Shown: in pieces, positions 20,776 to 30,881 of the stretch
How the letters are laid out: each line of letters opens with the position of its first letter
How positions within the stretch are numbered: position 1 is the first letter of the stretch
Source: Stutzerimonas stutzeri
GTDB lineage: Bacteria; Pseudomonadota; Gammaproteobacteria; Enterobacterales; Pasteurellaceae
Length of the DNA: 64,000 nt
NCBI GenBank assembly: GCA_901420285.1
Contig: CABDVE010000001.1
Span: 1,488,001-1,552,000 of the forward strand
Direction of reading: 5' to 3'
Notes under the pieces: model-generated
What the model was told of the DNA's origin: nothing
The model's input: only the letters and a program-made list of their open reading frames with translations
Databases searched by the model: none
Program-made: the position numbers and the translations under genes

Positions 20776-23058
20776 TTAACGATACAACGGCAGTTCCGGA
20801 AATAGCATACTAATGACATCCAACGTTACTCGACGACTTTCCCCCGCGTACGGGAAAATATGCATCATCATCATCGGATTAAAATTGGCTTCAATGACGC
20901 CCCAAGACTGCAAATTCGGCTGAGCCGGTTTGGTTAAATCGGGAATAATCAAATCCACGCCACACACTGCCGCGCCCATTGCTTTACTGATATCGACAGC
21001 AAGTTGTTTGTAGCTTTCGTGCATTTGATCAGTCATATCAATCGAGTCACCGCCGGTGCTGATATTCGAATTCGCACGCAACTGAACAATAACATCTCTC
21101 GGCGGAATGGAGATTGGTGTGAAACCTTGCTCTTTTAACTGCAATTCTTCAATATCCCCCAAGGCGATTTTCTTCAATGGCGTGCGACTGCCATCACCGC
21201 GCAACGGATCAGCATTTTTCATCGCCACCAATTGTTTAATTGTATGTTCACCGTCACCGATAACATTTGCCGGCACGCGTAATAATACCGCCAAGGTTTT
21301 ATCGCCTAATACGAAGAAACGATATTCGGTGCCGATCAAATAATCTTCTACCATAATTTCTTTATCTTCACGGAAGGCAATTTCCACCGCTTTGGCGAAG
21401 TCTTCGCGATTTTGCACGCCTTGTTGAAAAATGGTAATGCCCAAGCCGAAATTAGTGGATTTCGGTTTAATCACTACCGCGCGACCGTCAAATAGCGGAA
21501 AATTCTCCACCGCAGTTTGCGCATCGTTAAACTCCATGCTTTGCGGCACGTTAAAACCGGCTTTTGCCAATACCTTTTTAGTCACTACTTTATTTTCCAT
21601 AATTAGCGGCGAAATGTAGCTATCGTGCGAAGTCATATTACCGTTTTTCACATATTCCAAATGCTCGCCGTATTGCAGACTTAGGAATTGATCGCGCTCG
21701 TCTAAAATTTCGATCTTTAAGCCTTTTTGGATGGCATCGAACATCAATGCTTGGGTAGAAAGTTCCATATTATCGAATGCAGACAAGGCATAGAAACGCT
21801 CAAAAGCAAGAAGTTTATTGCCTTTTGCAATATCCGCGCCTAATTGCTGATAACCGCCCGCTTTCTCAATGGCAACCACAACATTCGCGCAAACAGTTTT
21901 CCACGGTTCGGCAAATTGCGTGAATTTTTCCCTTACAATCGCCTTAATTCCATCATCGGCTTGCAGTTCTTCAAGCATTTCAAGCATCTCAAAAAGTACT
22001 AGCTCGCCTTCCACCGAATATGCGCTTTGCGCCAACGGATCTTCCCACGCCACTTCCGCAAGACGTCCTTTACCCAGTTCTATCGCGTCCTGATCCGCAG
22101 TATCCTCTAACCACGCCATTAATAAAATGAAATAATGAATAAATTTAGCGTCTTCTAAAAGAAGACCGCAAGCGGCAAAGGGATTGAGATCAAACAAACG
22201 GAATTCAAGATATTGGATGCCGCTTTGCAATAAATCGCGTGCTTTTTTCGCGCCACGTAAGCGGACATTTGAATAAAATTCTTTTTCAGCGATTAACTTA
22301 CCACTGTTCACCCAATGCTCAAGACTGTCAACATAGGCTTCCAGGCTATCAAAAGAGACTTTAATTTCCGGATCGTTCACATAACCGAAGGGACTGGAAC
22401 GCAAGCTACGCACATATTGTTGTGGACGCAGCGGCGAACCCTCGCGAAAATAATTTTCGTCCACAGTCGGTGTGGCAGCAAGTAAATACAGCAAGATCCA
22501 TTGATAGCGTAGAAAATTTTTAGCAATTTTCAGGTATAAGTTATTCTGGAAGTTGAACAAATTTTTTTCTTCCGTTTGCGCCTCAAAAAGCGCTTTAACG
22601 GCAGATGGATCAAGTTGGAAATTGTAGTGAATACCGCTCACCATTTGTTTATATTTGCCGTAACTTTTCACCAAATATTCGCGGTAAGCCACATCTTCCG
22701 GATTCTCTAATTGCGCGACTTTAATTTGTTCTTCCGGTGGCAAACCGGCAGGCATACTGAGCGGGAAAATATATTCGTCTTCCGGCAAACTACGCAATAC
22801 GACTTCATGAATTGCGGAAAGCCAACGCATAGTGTCTTCTAAAGATTTTGTCGGCGGTGTGATTAATTCTAACTGACTTTCAGCAAAATCCGTTTGAATA
22901 TAAGGGTGAAAACTGCGATTACCAAACGTCTTTGGATGTTCCGTTGTGACGATCGAGCCGTCTGCATAAACGCGCTGGCTTTCTTTTTCAATGCCGAAAG
23001 TACCTTGCTGGAATAGGCGTTCAATGCGGTGCTGTTTGATGAGTTGACGAATGTTCAT
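20776..23058 (-). CDS. gshF: Bifunctional glutamate-cysteine ligase / glutathione synthetase GshF
   Basis: This single enzyme makes glutathione from glutamate, cysteine and glycine. The protein is 760 residues. The N-terminal glutamate-cysteine ligase domain (about 1-460) begins GTFGIEKESQRVYADG and includes FADS/GCS-type motifs such as HYNFQLDP. The C-terminal ATP-grasp domain (about 490-760) has VVIKPKSTNFGLGITIF and GVIEANFNPMMMMHIFPY; it is of the D-Ala-D-Ala ligase-like type rather than the E. coli GshB type. The fusion is known in Pasteurellaceae and some Gram-positives. A variant uptake-signal word (about 23024) lies in its fifth to tenth codons. Confidence 0.95.
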   Translation of the reverse strand: MNIRQLIKQHRIERLFQQGTFGIEKESQRVYADGSIVTTEHPKTFGNRSFHPYIQTDFAESQLELITPPTKSLEDTMRWLSAIHEVVLRSLPEDEYIFPLSMPAGLPPEEQIKVAQLENPEDVAYREYLVKSYGKYKQMVSGIHYNFQLDPSAVKALFEAQTEEKNLFNFQNNLYLKIAKNFLRYQWILLYLLAATPTVDENYFREGSPLRPQQYVRSLRSSPFGYVNDPEIKVSFDSLEAYVDSLEHWVNSGKLIAEKEFYSNVRLRGAKKARDLLQSGIQYLEFRLFDLNPFAACGLLLEDAKFIHYFILLMAWLEDTADQDAIELGKGRLAEVAWEDPLAQSAYSVEGELVLFEMLEMLEELQADDGIKAIVREKFTQFAEPWKTVCANVVVAIEKAGGYQQLGADIAKGNKLLAFERFYALSAFDNMELSTQALMFDAIQKGLKIEILDERDQFLSLQYGEHLEYVKNGNMTSHDSYISPLIMENKVVTKKVLAKAGFNVPQSMEFNDAQTAVENFPLFDGRAVVIKPKSTNFGLGITIFQQGVQNREDFAKAVEIAFREDKEIMVEDYLIGTEYRFFVLGDKTLAVLLRVPANVIGDGEHTIKQLVAMKNADPLRGDGSRTPLKKIALGDIEELQLKEQGFTPISIPPRDVIVQLRANSNISTGGDSIDMTDQMHESYKQLAVDISKAMGAAVCGVDLIIPDLTKPAQPNLQSWGVIEANFNPMMMMHIFPYAGESRRVTLDVISMLFPELPLYR

Positions 23059-23150
23059 AAAAAATCCTTTTAAAAAAAATAGCCGGTATTATGGTCAGAA
23101 ATTCAAAGAAAATAAATAACAAATTTGAGCCGTTTGCCAACGACTTAAAA

Positions 23151-24977
23151 TTAACTTCGGAGCGTTTCAAAAATCGTTTCCGCCAGTTTACGCGAAATAC
23201 CCGGCACAGAAGCAATTTCATCCAATGTCGCATTTTTCACCCCTTGCAAGCCACCGAGATATTTCAGTAATGCTTGGCGACGTTTGGCACCTACGCCTTC
23301 AATAGTTTCCAAACCGCTTTGAGTGAAGGCTTTTTGGCGTTTTTTACGATGTCCGCTGATGGCGTGATTGTGGCTTTCGTCGCGAATATGCTGAATCAAA
23401 TGCAACGCAAGGCTGTCGTCCGGCAAATGAATTTCACGGTTTTGTTTACTAATAATCAGTATTTCTTGACCGGCACGACGATCCACGCCTTTCGCTACGC
23501 CGATTAAGTGTGGTCGGCTTTTGTCCCATTTTACGTTGAGTCCACGAAACACGGCCAAGGCGCGATTAAGCTGTCCTTTGCCGCCGTCGATAAAAATGAC
23601 GTCAGGAATTTTCTCCTCTTCCAACTCCCGGTCATAACGTTTTTTCAACGCCTGCTCCATCGCCGCATAGTCATCGCCGCCGGTGATGCCTTCGATATTG
23701 AAACGGCGATAATCAGATTTCAGCGGGCCTTCTTGGTTAAACACTACACAAGAAGCCACGGTTTGGCTGCCCATAGTATGACTGATATCGAAACATTCCA
23801 TGCGCTTAATTTCCGCCATATCGAGCAATTCGCATAAGGCTTGATAACGTTCGGACATGCGTGAAGACTGTTTAAGTTGAGTCACTAGCGCCACTTTGGC
23901 ATTCACTTGCGCTAATTGTAGATATTTGCTTTTATCACCTTTCACGCTTTCTTGAATCATCACTTTTCGTCCTGCTTGTTCCGTCAGAAGTTGCTCTAAC
24001 TCGGCTTTTGCACTGAGTTTACGATCCACAATAATAGTATTCGGAATGCTTCGTCCTTGATGTCCTTGCAGATAAAATTGCCCCACGAAGGTTTCGGTCA
24101 GTTCGGAAAGATCCGTATTTGCCGGTACTTTTGGGAAATAACTGCGATTACCCAATACTTTGCCTTGACGAATAAACATCACTTGCACGCACGCTAAGCC
24201 GTGTTGATAGGCGATAGACATAATATCCATATCGTCCAAACGTTCGTTGGCGACAAATTGTTTTTCAGTCACTGAGCGCACTGCTTGGATTTGATCGCGA
24301 TAACGCGCCGCCTGTTCAAAATCCAATTCGCGACTCGCGCGTTCCATTTTGTCGATTAAATAATCCAACACTTGCTGATCTTTGCCTTGCAAAAATAAAC
24401 GCGCGAGTTCCACTTGCTGATTATATTCTTCGTCCGTCACATAACCCGATACGCAAGGCGCGGAGCAGCGTCCAATTTGATATTGTAAACAAGGGCGTGA
24501 ACGATTGGCATAAACTGAATTTTCACACTGACGCACGGGAAATAATTTTTGTAATAGCGACAATGTCTCGCGCACCGCACCGGCATGGGGATAAGGCCCG
24601 AAATATTCACCGGCAATTTTCTTCGCGCCACGGTAAGCACCGATACGCGGATGACGTTCTTTCGTGAGCAAAATAAACGGATAGGATTTATCGTCGCGCA
24701 ATAACACATTGTAGCGCGGTTGATAAAGTTTGATGAAATTGTGTTCAAGCAACAAAGCTTCCGTTTCGCTAGAAGTAATCGTCGTATCAATATGATGAAT
24801 CGACGCCACCAACGCCTCGGTTTTCTTGCTGCTAAGGTTGGCGCGAAAATAACTCGACAAACGTTTCTTTAAATCCTTCGCCTTGCCTACATAGATCACT
24901 TGCTCCTTATCGTCATACATACGATAAACACCGGGCTCATGAGAAACATCTGCGAGGAATTTTTTTGAATCAAACAT
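23151..24977 (-). CDS. uvrC: Excinuclease ABC subunit C (UvrC)
   Basis: UvrC makes both incisions in nucleotide excision repair. The protein is 608 residues. The N-terminal GIY-YIG nuclease domain (about 14-100) contains [24 protein letters not shown] motif follows near 200-235, then the RNase H-like nuclease domain ([30 protein letters not shown]), and tandem helix-hairpin-helix motifs close the protein ([26 protein letters not shown]). It lies 100 bases after the glycosyltransferase genes on the same strand. Confidence 0.97.
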   Translation of the reverse strand: MFDSKKFLADVSHEPGVYRMYDDKEQVIYVGKAKDLKKRLSSYFRANLSSKKTEALVASIHHIDTTITSSETEALLLEHNFIKLYQPRYNVLLRDDKSYPFILLTKERHPRIGAYRGAKKIAGEYFGPYPHAGAVRETLSLLQKLFPVRQCENSVYANRSRPCLQYQIGRCSAPCVSGYVTDEEYNQQVELARLFLQGKDQQVLDYLIDKMERASRELDFEQAARYRDQIQAVRSVTEKQFVANERLDDMDIMSIAYQHGLACVQVMFIRQGKVLGNRSYFPKVPANTDLSELTETFVGQFYLQGHQGRSIPNTIIVDRKLSAKAELEQLLTEQAGRKVMIQESVKGDKSKYLQLAQVNAKVALVTQLKQSSRMSERYQALCELLDMAEIKRMECFDISHTMGSQTVASCVVFNQEGPLKSDYRRFNIEGITGGDDYAAMEQALKKRYDRELEEEKIPDVIFIDGGKGQLNRALAVFRGLNVKWDKSRPHLIGVAKGVDRRAGQEILIISKQNREIHLPDDSLALHLIQHIRDESHNHAISGHRKKRQKAFTQSGLETIEGVGAKRRQALLKYLGGLQGVKNATLDEIASVPGISRKLAETIFETLRS

Positions 24978-25077
24978 GAAAAATAAAATTTAATGAAATA
25001 GCGTTATATTCAAACAAGCAAGAAACGCATTTAGTGGTTCCTTATTCGAACGACTTTCCGGTGAGAGAAACAGCAAT

Positions 25078-25881
25078 CTATTTTCTCAAAAACTTGTTAT
25101 AAATCGCTTTTAATAAAGCGGTCGGCAGTAAACGAGAGGCGGATCGCAGAGCAAAAGTGAATAAACCCGAGACGAATCCTTGAATACCGAGACGATATTT
25201 TAATTTAAACAAACGCCACTCGGCTTTGGCATGATTTAAACCGCGCCGACGCCCTACCATACCGTTTCCAACGCGAGCATAAACGAGAATATCTGGTAAA
25301 TTTGCCACTTGCTGATTTTTGGCTATAAGTTTTATCCACAAGTAATAATCTTCTTGCAAATCTTCATAACCACCGCAATCAAGCACCGCATTCTTTTGAT
25401 ACGCCACCGTCATATGGTTAAACGGACAACGTTTCCGGGTGAACTTCACAATGGACACCGCATCAGTTGGCACATTACGATAGGCAACAATATCATTTAT
25501 ATTCTGGCCGAATTCGACGATTTGCCCGCCAAAAATAATCATATCGGGGTGGGCATTAATAAATGCCGTTTGTTTTTCAAAACGTTCCGGCACACAAATA
25601 TCATCGGTATCCATGCGAAATACCCAATCGTAGGAACAATGCAGCAAGCCTTCATTTAGCGCTTTACCTAAGCCAAGATTTTGCGGCAATTTAACCAATT
25701 TTAACGGTAATTGAGATTCAAATTCGTCAACCACGGCTTCTAATTCCGGCGTAACCGCGCCGTCAAATACCAACACGATCTCATCCGCCGGACGGGTTTG
25801 TGCTACAAGGCTTGTAAAACACGCTCTTAAATACTCCGGATTTTCCTTAAAATATAAGGACATTAAAACTGAAAATTTCAT
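25078..25881 (-). CDS. Family 2 glycosyltransferase
   Basis: The 267-residue protein is a GT-A fold transferase of family 2. It begins KFSVLMSLYFKENPEYL; the nucleotide-sugar and metal-binding DXD region is FRMDTDDICVPERF (about residues 88-101), and a later EDYYLW (about 180) fits the catalytic acidic motif. Some hydrophobic residues near the C-terminus may associate with the inner membrane. It is the last gene of a four-gene leftward glycan cluster. Donor and acceptor sugars cannot be told from sequence; a role in lipooligosaccharide or a related surface glycan is inferred. Confidence 0.88.
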   Translation of the reverse strand: MKFSVLMSLYFKENPEYLRACFTSLVAQTRPADEIVLVFDGAVTPELEAVVDEFESQLPLKLVKLPQNLGLGKALNEGLLHCSYDWVFRMDTDDICVPERFEKQTAFINAHPDMIIFGGQIVEFGQNINDIVAYRNVPTDAVSIVKFTRKRCPFNHMTVAYQKNAVLDCGGYEDLQEDYYLWIKLIAKNQQVANLPDILVYARVGNGMVGRRRGLNHAKAEWRLFKLKYRLGIQGFVSGLFTFALRSASRLLPTALLKAIYNKFLRK

Positions 25882-25909
25882 TATTTTCCTTCTCTTCTAT
25901 TCATCACAA

Positions 25910-26791
25910 TTACATAAAACGTTTCAAATTAATTGCTAATTTGGGCGAAATTAGCACGACTAATGCAATCAGCAACTGCTTCACGCTTTTTGTTTTTTGA
26001 AAAATAGCGAAATAGTATTTTGCAGCTTTGCGAGAAAGATTCATCACATTCGGATAAGCAAGCATATATTGAGCATTAATGGCAAAATTACGCGCCTGTT
26101 GCTCGCTCTCCACATAATGCTCGCGAATATAATCAATCGCTTTTTGCGTGTTAGACGTGTCCGTTGAAACGCTGGAACGTTTGGTGTGAAAAGTACAATA
26201 AGTCAACGCTTCATCCACCTTGTACGGCTTAAAGGTCGGTTCTTTCACTAATTTTAACAAGAAATCATAGTCCTCAAGGGAACGAAGCACGCTTGATAAT
26301 CCGCCTATTTTTAGAAACAACGATTTTTTCACAGCAATCATCGGCATACCGCCGATTTTATTGGCAAGCAAAATGCGTTCAATACTGATTTCTTGCGGTT
26401 CAATCGGATTTGTCTGATAACTAAAACCTTCGTTTACCATTTCGCATTTGGCCGGATGGTAAAGAAAATTAACGTCAATGTGAGTAGCAATAATCTCGGC
26501 TAATCGGGCGCATTTATTATCGGCAAAACGATCGTCATCATCTAAAAATAGCAACCATTCGCCTTTTGCCACGCGCGCACCAATATTGCGGCTTTCCGCC
26601 GCACCTTGATTAGTTTGATTACGAACCACGCGCACCGCAAAAGGATAAGATTGCTCCACAACAACCGGATATTCGGAGCAATCGTCCACAATCACCACTT
26701 CAAAATCATGGCTAGTTTGCCGAGTTAAACTGTCCAGCAACGCCGGAATTTCATCTCTTCGATTATAGGAAGGAACGATAATACTAAACAT
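25910..26791 (-). CDS. Family 2 glycosyltransferase
   Basis: The 293-residue protein is another family 2 transferase. The start MFSIIVPSYNRRDEI is typical; VVIVDDCS (about 33-40) and the DXD-type WLLFLDDDDRF (about 79-89) bind the nucleotide sugar, and SLEDYDFLLKL (about 171) supplies the acidic catalytic motif. Its start overlaps the polymerase-like gene by 8 bases, indicating coupled translation. Sugar specificity is unknown. Confidence 0.88.
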   Translation of the reverse strand: MFSIIVPSYNRRDEIPALLDSLTRQTSHDFEVVIVDDCSEYPVVVEQSYPFAVRVVRNQTNQGAAESRNIGARVAKGEWLLFLDDDDRFADNKCARLAEIIATHIDVNFLYHPAKCEMVNEGFSYQTNPIEPQEISIERILLANKIGGMPMIAVKKSLFLKIGGLSSVLRSLEDYDFLLKLVKEPTFKPYKVDEALTYCTFHTKRSSVSTDTSNTQKAIDYIREHYVESEQQARNFAINAQYMLAYPNVMNLSRKAAKYYFAIFQKTKSVKQLLIALVVLISPKLAINLKRFM

Positions 26792-27992
26792 GCTTAACCT
26801 CCTTTGGGGTTAAAAAAATTCGTTGTTTGCCGTGCGAGCCAAATAATGACAAAAACATCAACACGATAAACATAATACCCGGAAAGGCGAAGGTATCGGC
26901 TTTAACATTGCTGACGGCGAGAATAACAAAGGCGGACAAAATGAATCTCCAACTACCGTCAAACCAATTTAATGCTACTTTGCGTACGAAATAGAACGTC
27001 ACTAAAAAGCATACTAATGCATAACTCAAACCGCCGTATAAAATTTGGCGCAAAAATCCGGAATCCGTATGGCCGTAATAACGCCCTGCTTCCAACTCAC
27101 CCGTCATATACATACCGTCACCGATTAAAAATTGTTTTAAGGTCGGCATAAATAAATGATTTCTCATTAACGTGTCGGTAGATGAACTCACAAAACCGGC
27201 ACCATGTAACAAATTAATCACCGGTTCAAGTGCATGAGCCACATAAGGATTGAATGGCAAAAAATAAGCTAAACCTAATACCAATGAGACAAATGCAATG
27301 AGTGACGGCAGATAACGTCGCTTGAAATACACAGCAATACTTACTACCGAAAGCAATAAAAATGTTCTGCCTGAAATCAAGCCAATACAAAGGATTAACA
27401 ATACCAAAATGCTCGGAACGGAATTATGTTTTGCATCGTACGCCAACAAGAAATGAAACAGCATTAAATAGAATAAACTAAGCTGAAAAAACGCTGCCGA
27501 TGTCAGATTATACAGGCGATATTCCTGTTCGGAACCATAGAAACGCGCGGGCAGCACCGCATTGGTAGATAATAAAAAATCCACCACAAAAGATACGCCG
27601 AACAACGCCAGCACGCCTAACACAAATTGCACAGCAACACCGATTTGTAAATCCCGTACCGCACATTGTTGCCCATTTGGCAGCGCATAAAACAGATTAT
27701 AAAGGCCGATGCCGAAAACAAATAAAATCAGTTCTTTCACATACATGACAAGGACTGAAAAATCGCGCGTACCATTTACTAATAACGGGATCACACTAAA
27801 TAAAATTAAACCGATCAATACGGCGAGACTGTCCATCGGCACGACGAAACCTTGAAAATTTTGTGGCGACGTTTTTTTCCAATATCGATACGCCAATACG
27901 GTGAAAGCCGCTAATCCGGCTACCACAGACATACGCACCACATGGAAAAACCAAGGATCGTAAATATAAAAAAGGTTAAAAAGTGCGCTCAT
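26784..27992 (-). CDS. O-antigen polymerase/ligase-like membrane protein
   Basis: The 402-residue protein is strongly hydrophobic, with about ten membrane segments and a larger periplasmic loop around residues 235-310. This layout and its place between glycosyltransferases fit a Wzy-type polymerase or a WaaL-type ligase. Polymerase sequences are too diverse for a firm choice. It starts 2 bases after the stop of the GT25 gene. A variant uptake-signal word occurs at about 27556. Confidence 0.7.
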   Translation of the reverse strand: MSALFNLFYIYDPWFFHVVRMSVVAGLAAFTVLAYRYWKKTSPQNFQGFVVPMDSLAVLIGLILFSVIPLLVNGTRDFSVLVMYVKELILFVFGIGLYNLFYALPNGQQCAVRDLQIGVAVQFVLGVLALFGVSFVVDFLLSTNAVLPARFYGSEQEYRLYNLTSAAFFQLSLFYLMLFHFLLAYDAKHNSVPSILVLLILCIGLISGRTFLLLSVVSIAVYFKRRYLPSLIAFVSLVLGLAYFLPFNPYVAHALEPVINLLHGAGFVSSSTDTLMRNHLFMPTLKQFLIGDGMYMTGELEAGRYYGHTDSGFLRQILYGGLSYALVCFLVTFYFVRKVALNWFDGSWRFILSAFVILAVSNVKADTFAFPGIMFIVLMFLSLFGSHGKQRIFLTPKEVKHV

Positions 27993-27993
27993 G

Positions 27994-28764
27994 TTACTTT
28001 CCTAAATTTCTTCGAATCGCCATCAGTTTTTTAAGCGGATATTTCAACAATTTTTTCACCAAATTATTGGCCTGCGAACCGCGAACGGCCTCGAGATTAC
28101 TGACTAATTGCGGATTTTCGATCACCATTAGCGGGCGCACCACTTGATTAGATACGGCAAATTTCGTTTCAAATAACCTAAAATCATCAGCCAGCCAAAA
28201 CGGTTTCTCCGCTTCAAGTCGTTTTAAGAAAGCGCGCGCAGCGGATTTTTTGATCAAATACCCTACCGTGCCGGTAAAATAACTTTTGTACGGATACGCA
28301 TAACGGACCTCGCCCGCCTTCCGGCATAAGAAAGAAAAGGCGATCGGATAATTAATTTCCAATTCACCCGCATGAAAATCGGCAATTTTGGACTGGCCAA
28401 TAAGCAAAATCGGCACCGAGCAATCCGAAGCTAAAAGTGCCGTCAAATTTTGCTGAAAATTCGCTGCAAACAATGCATCGTCTTCGCATACCAGCGCGTA
28501 ATCATCTTCGAGCACCGCATCATCTTCCACAATTAAGCGATAAACGTTGAGATGACTTAAGGTACAACCAATCTCGCCTTTGGTCACCCTGCGCCCGTAA
28601 TGCCGTTCAAATTGTGCCAAATCGAACTGTTCGGCAAGTTCATCCCATTCGACTTGCATGGTATTAATCGCGGAAAATACTCGAAAATCCGCCGTATTCT
28701 TCTGAGAAAAAAACAGTTCGCGACGTCGATTGTCTTTATCAAGAGAAATTAAATACTTATTCAT
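27994..28764 (-). CDS. Family 25 glycosyltransferase (lipooligosaccharide type)
   Basis: The 256-residue protein fits family GT25, the lipooligosaccharide glycosyltransferases common in Haemophilus and Neisseria. It begins [16 protein letters not shown], then [19 protein letters not shown] (about 59-77), the acceptor and donor-binding EDDA motifs (about 79-95), and a later [17 protein letters not shown]. It is the first gene of the leftward glycan cluster. Many relatives are galactosyltransferases, but the sugar here is not determinable. Confidence 0.85.
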   Translation of the reverse strand: MNKYLISLDKDNRRRELFFSQKNTADFRVFSAINTMQVEWDELAEQFDLAQFERHYGRRVTKGEIGCTLSHLNVYRLIVEDDAVLEDDYALVCEDDALFAANFQQNLTALLASDCSVPILLIGQSKIADFHAGELEINYPIAFSFLCRKAGEVRYAYPYKSYFTGTVGYLIKKSAARAFLKRLEAEKPFWLADDFRLFETKFAVSNQVVRPLMVIENPQLVSNLEAVRGSQANNLVKKLLKYPLKKLMAIRRNLGK

Positions 28765-28971
28765 TATTAGCTCGGTTAAATTTTTTTCGCTACTTGATTA
28801 AGGAAATAAAAAATCACTTCATAGAAAGAAGTGACGGCCAATTATACTAAAGATAAACAATCTTGGCATGAGGTTTGTGAAGAGAAGTACGCTTAAAAAA
28901 ACGAAATGATGCCACAATCGCTCCAAATCTAAATCAGGTTTTTCGGACTGAACGAAGGTAACCGTCTCAAT
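28765..28971. other. Promoter side of the leftward glycan cluster
   Basis: This is the proximal part of a 593-base gap between divergent glycan operons. It holds a small A/T-rich inverted repeat (TCACTTCATAGAAAGAAGTGA, about 28815-28835). I see no gene and no clear sigma-70 promoter pair. The rest of the gap contains an inverted pair of CAATGCGGT elements and a degenerate reading frame, listed separately. Confidence 0.4.
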
Positions 28972-29223
28972 TCAAAATAGCACCGCATTGGAGGCCGTTC
29001 CATTGTAGGCCGTTCCAATGCGGTGCTCGTTGGGCAGTACAGAATCCTGTTTTGATAAGAACAACCATCCTTTCCATTGTTGAAGCGAGATGCGTTGCAC
29101 ATTAGCAAAATCGATTTTGCCAACATGATTCACATCAAGTGTGCGAGCAATTTTTAATTTATAAATGGGCTTCTTATCATCGATAATATGGGCACGTTGC
29201 CTTATCGTTCCTTTTAGATTGTG
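28972..29223 (-). pseudogene. Degenerate coding remnant between the divergent glycan operons
   Basis: On the minus strand a frame runs open from 29223 to a stop at 28972-28974 (83 codons) with no usable start codon. It reads GTIRQRAHIIDDKKPIYKL, and further on GKIDFANVQRISLQQWKGW, which has natural protein composition. The last codons run through the inverted CAATGCGGT pair at 28979-29027, so the original C-terminus may have been replaced. I do not recognise the family; chance openness is possible. Confidence 0.35.
28979..29027. repeat. Inverted pair of CAATGCGGT elements with internal direct repeat
   Basis: AGCACCGCATTGGA (28979-28992) pairs perfectly with TCCAATGCGGTGCT (29014-29027). The loop holds a direct repeat: AGGCCGTTCCA occurs twice, about 15 bases apart. 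The flanking AAAATA appears only on one side. It could form a stable hairpin in the gap between divergent operons, a place where a terminator is less expected. Confidence 0.75.
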
Positions 29224-29357
29224 TCAATAAAAATAGCACTAGCGTGAATAACTTCAGTTTATCGGTAAGAACCCTGTCAAAATGTCTATGCCCCCTTGTT
29301 CGCAATTACGAACAAAACTATAATCCTCCACCAATTTTCAGGTAAAAGTCATCCGTA

Positions 29358-30881
29358 ATGTCCAACAAAACCATCGCTAAAAACACACTGTTTCTTTACA
29401 TCCGTATGTTCTTTAACATGGGGGCGATGCTCTATATTTCGCGTGTCGTATTACGCGTATTGGGAGTGGAGGATTTCGGAATTTATAACATTGTGATGGG
29501 TGTGGTGATTTTGTTTTCTTTCTTTAACGGCACCATGACAGCGACCACCCAGCGTTTTATTAACGTAGAAAAAGCCTCAAACGATACCGCTCGCGTAAAT
29601 AAGGTGTTTAATATCAGCATCCTCAACCACCTATTTATTATGTTTGTCGTGGCGGTGTTAGCTGAAACCGTAGGGCTTTGGTTTTTAAATCATCAATTAA
29701 TCATTCCGGCAGAACGCCTCCATGCTGCCAATATGATGTACCAAGCCGCGTTAGTGATTGGACTGATTGATATCCTTAAAGTGCCTTTTAACGCGATGAT
29801 TGTCGCTCATGAGCGCATGTCTTTTTACGCCTGGCTTGGTTTGGCGGAAACCGCATTCAAACTTTCCGCCGTCTTGATTTTGATGCAAATCGAACAATAC
29901 GATAAATTGATTTCGTACAGTTGGTTATTACTTTGTGTCAGCGTATCAGTTTTCTCGCTATATTTTAGTTTTACACGCCGTACTTTTTACGCGGAAACCC
30001 GCTTTAATTTCCAAAAAGATCTAAACAAAACCAAAGAAATGGCAAGCTTTTCAGGTTGGATGTTACTTGGACAGGCGGGTTATGTAGGTTCCACGCAAGG
30101 CTTGAATATGGTGACTAATCTGTTTTTCGGCGTCACCGTGAATGCGGCTGTGGGTATTGCTACACAAGTAGATACCGCCGTGTATAGTTTCGTAAATAAT
30201 TTCCAAGTCGCATTTAACCCGCAATTAGTGCAGTCTTATGCGGCACAAGATTATGAACGCAATAAAAAACTGATTCTCAGTACATCAAAATATTCCTTTT
30301 ATTTAATCGCGATTTTAGCCGCTCCGGTATTTTATTTTAGCCATACCTTGCTTACCTTTTGGCTTGGAGAGCATGTTCCGCGCTATGCCGATCAATTAGT
30401 ACAAGCCACTTTGCTATGTTCACTGATCAGCGCTATGGCCGGCTCTTTCTGGATGACCGCATTGGCCATTGGTTCAAGCAGTATCAAACAATACAATATT
30501 ATTTTAGCAATAATTGATCTTTGCACAGTGCCGCTCGCCTACTATTTATTTAGCCTAGGTTATAGTCCGGTTTACGCCTTTATCGGCAAATTTTTCACTG
30601 CGCTTTCAATGCAAATCTATCGTTTCTATTTTATTAATAAAAAAATTAAATTTAGTCGAGTGGAATTTGTTACCTATTTGTTCAATATCGGTATGATTTT
30701 CGTCTTGTTACTTGGGCTCATTTATTTATCGGATACCCAACGTTCTTATTCATTCTTTGAATTTGTGGCGGAAGCAATTTTATTAGAAGTGGTATTAATC
30801 GCCGTAATTATAATCTTCGGCTTAAATCGTGCGGAAAAAAATTTCTTATTCGGCTATATTTTGAAAAAGGTAAAAAAATGA
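29358..30881 (+). CDS. Polysaccharide flippase (Wzx-like, MOP superfamily)
   Basis: The 507-residue protein has about 12 to 14 membrane segments and the pattern of polysaccharide exporters of the MOP superfamily: an N-terminal NTLFLYIRMFFNMGAMLYIS, then VLGVEDFGIYNIVMGVV. It would flip undecaprenol-linked oligosaccharide to the periplasm. Its stop overlaps the next gene by 4 bases. With the polymerase-like protein on the divergent arm it completes much of a Wzx/Wzy-type pathway, though no initiating sugar-phosphate transferase is present here. Confidence 0.85.
   Translation: MSNKTIAKNTLFLYIRMFFNMGAMLYISRVVLRVLGVEDFGIYNIVMGVVILFSFFNGTMTATTQRFINVEKASNDTARVNKVFNISILNHLFIMFVVAVLAETVGLWFLNHQLIIPAERLHAANMMYQAALVIGLIDILKVPFNAMIVAHERMSFYAWLGLAETAFKLSAVLILMQIEQYDKLISYSWLLLCVSVSVFSLYFSFTRRTFYAETRFNFQKDLNKTKEMASFSGWMLLGQAGYVGSTQGLNMVTNLFFGVTVNAAVGIATQVDTAVYSFVNNFQVAFNPQLVQSYAAQDYERNKKLILSTSKYSFYLIAILAAPVFYFSHTLLTFWLGEHVPRYADQLVQATLLCSLISAMAGSFWMTALAIGSSSIKQYNIILAIIDLCTVPLAYYLFSLGYSPVYAFIGKFFTALSMQIYRFYFINKKIKFSRVEFVTYLFNIGMIFVLLLGLIYLSDTQRSYSFFEFVAEAILLEVVLIAVIIIFGLNRAEKNFLFGYILKKVKK

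Noticed and set aside
23508-23837. 109-codon open frame antisense to uvrC
   Set aside because: It lies wholly inside the conserved uvrC gene with no ribosome-binding sequence or recognisable domain.
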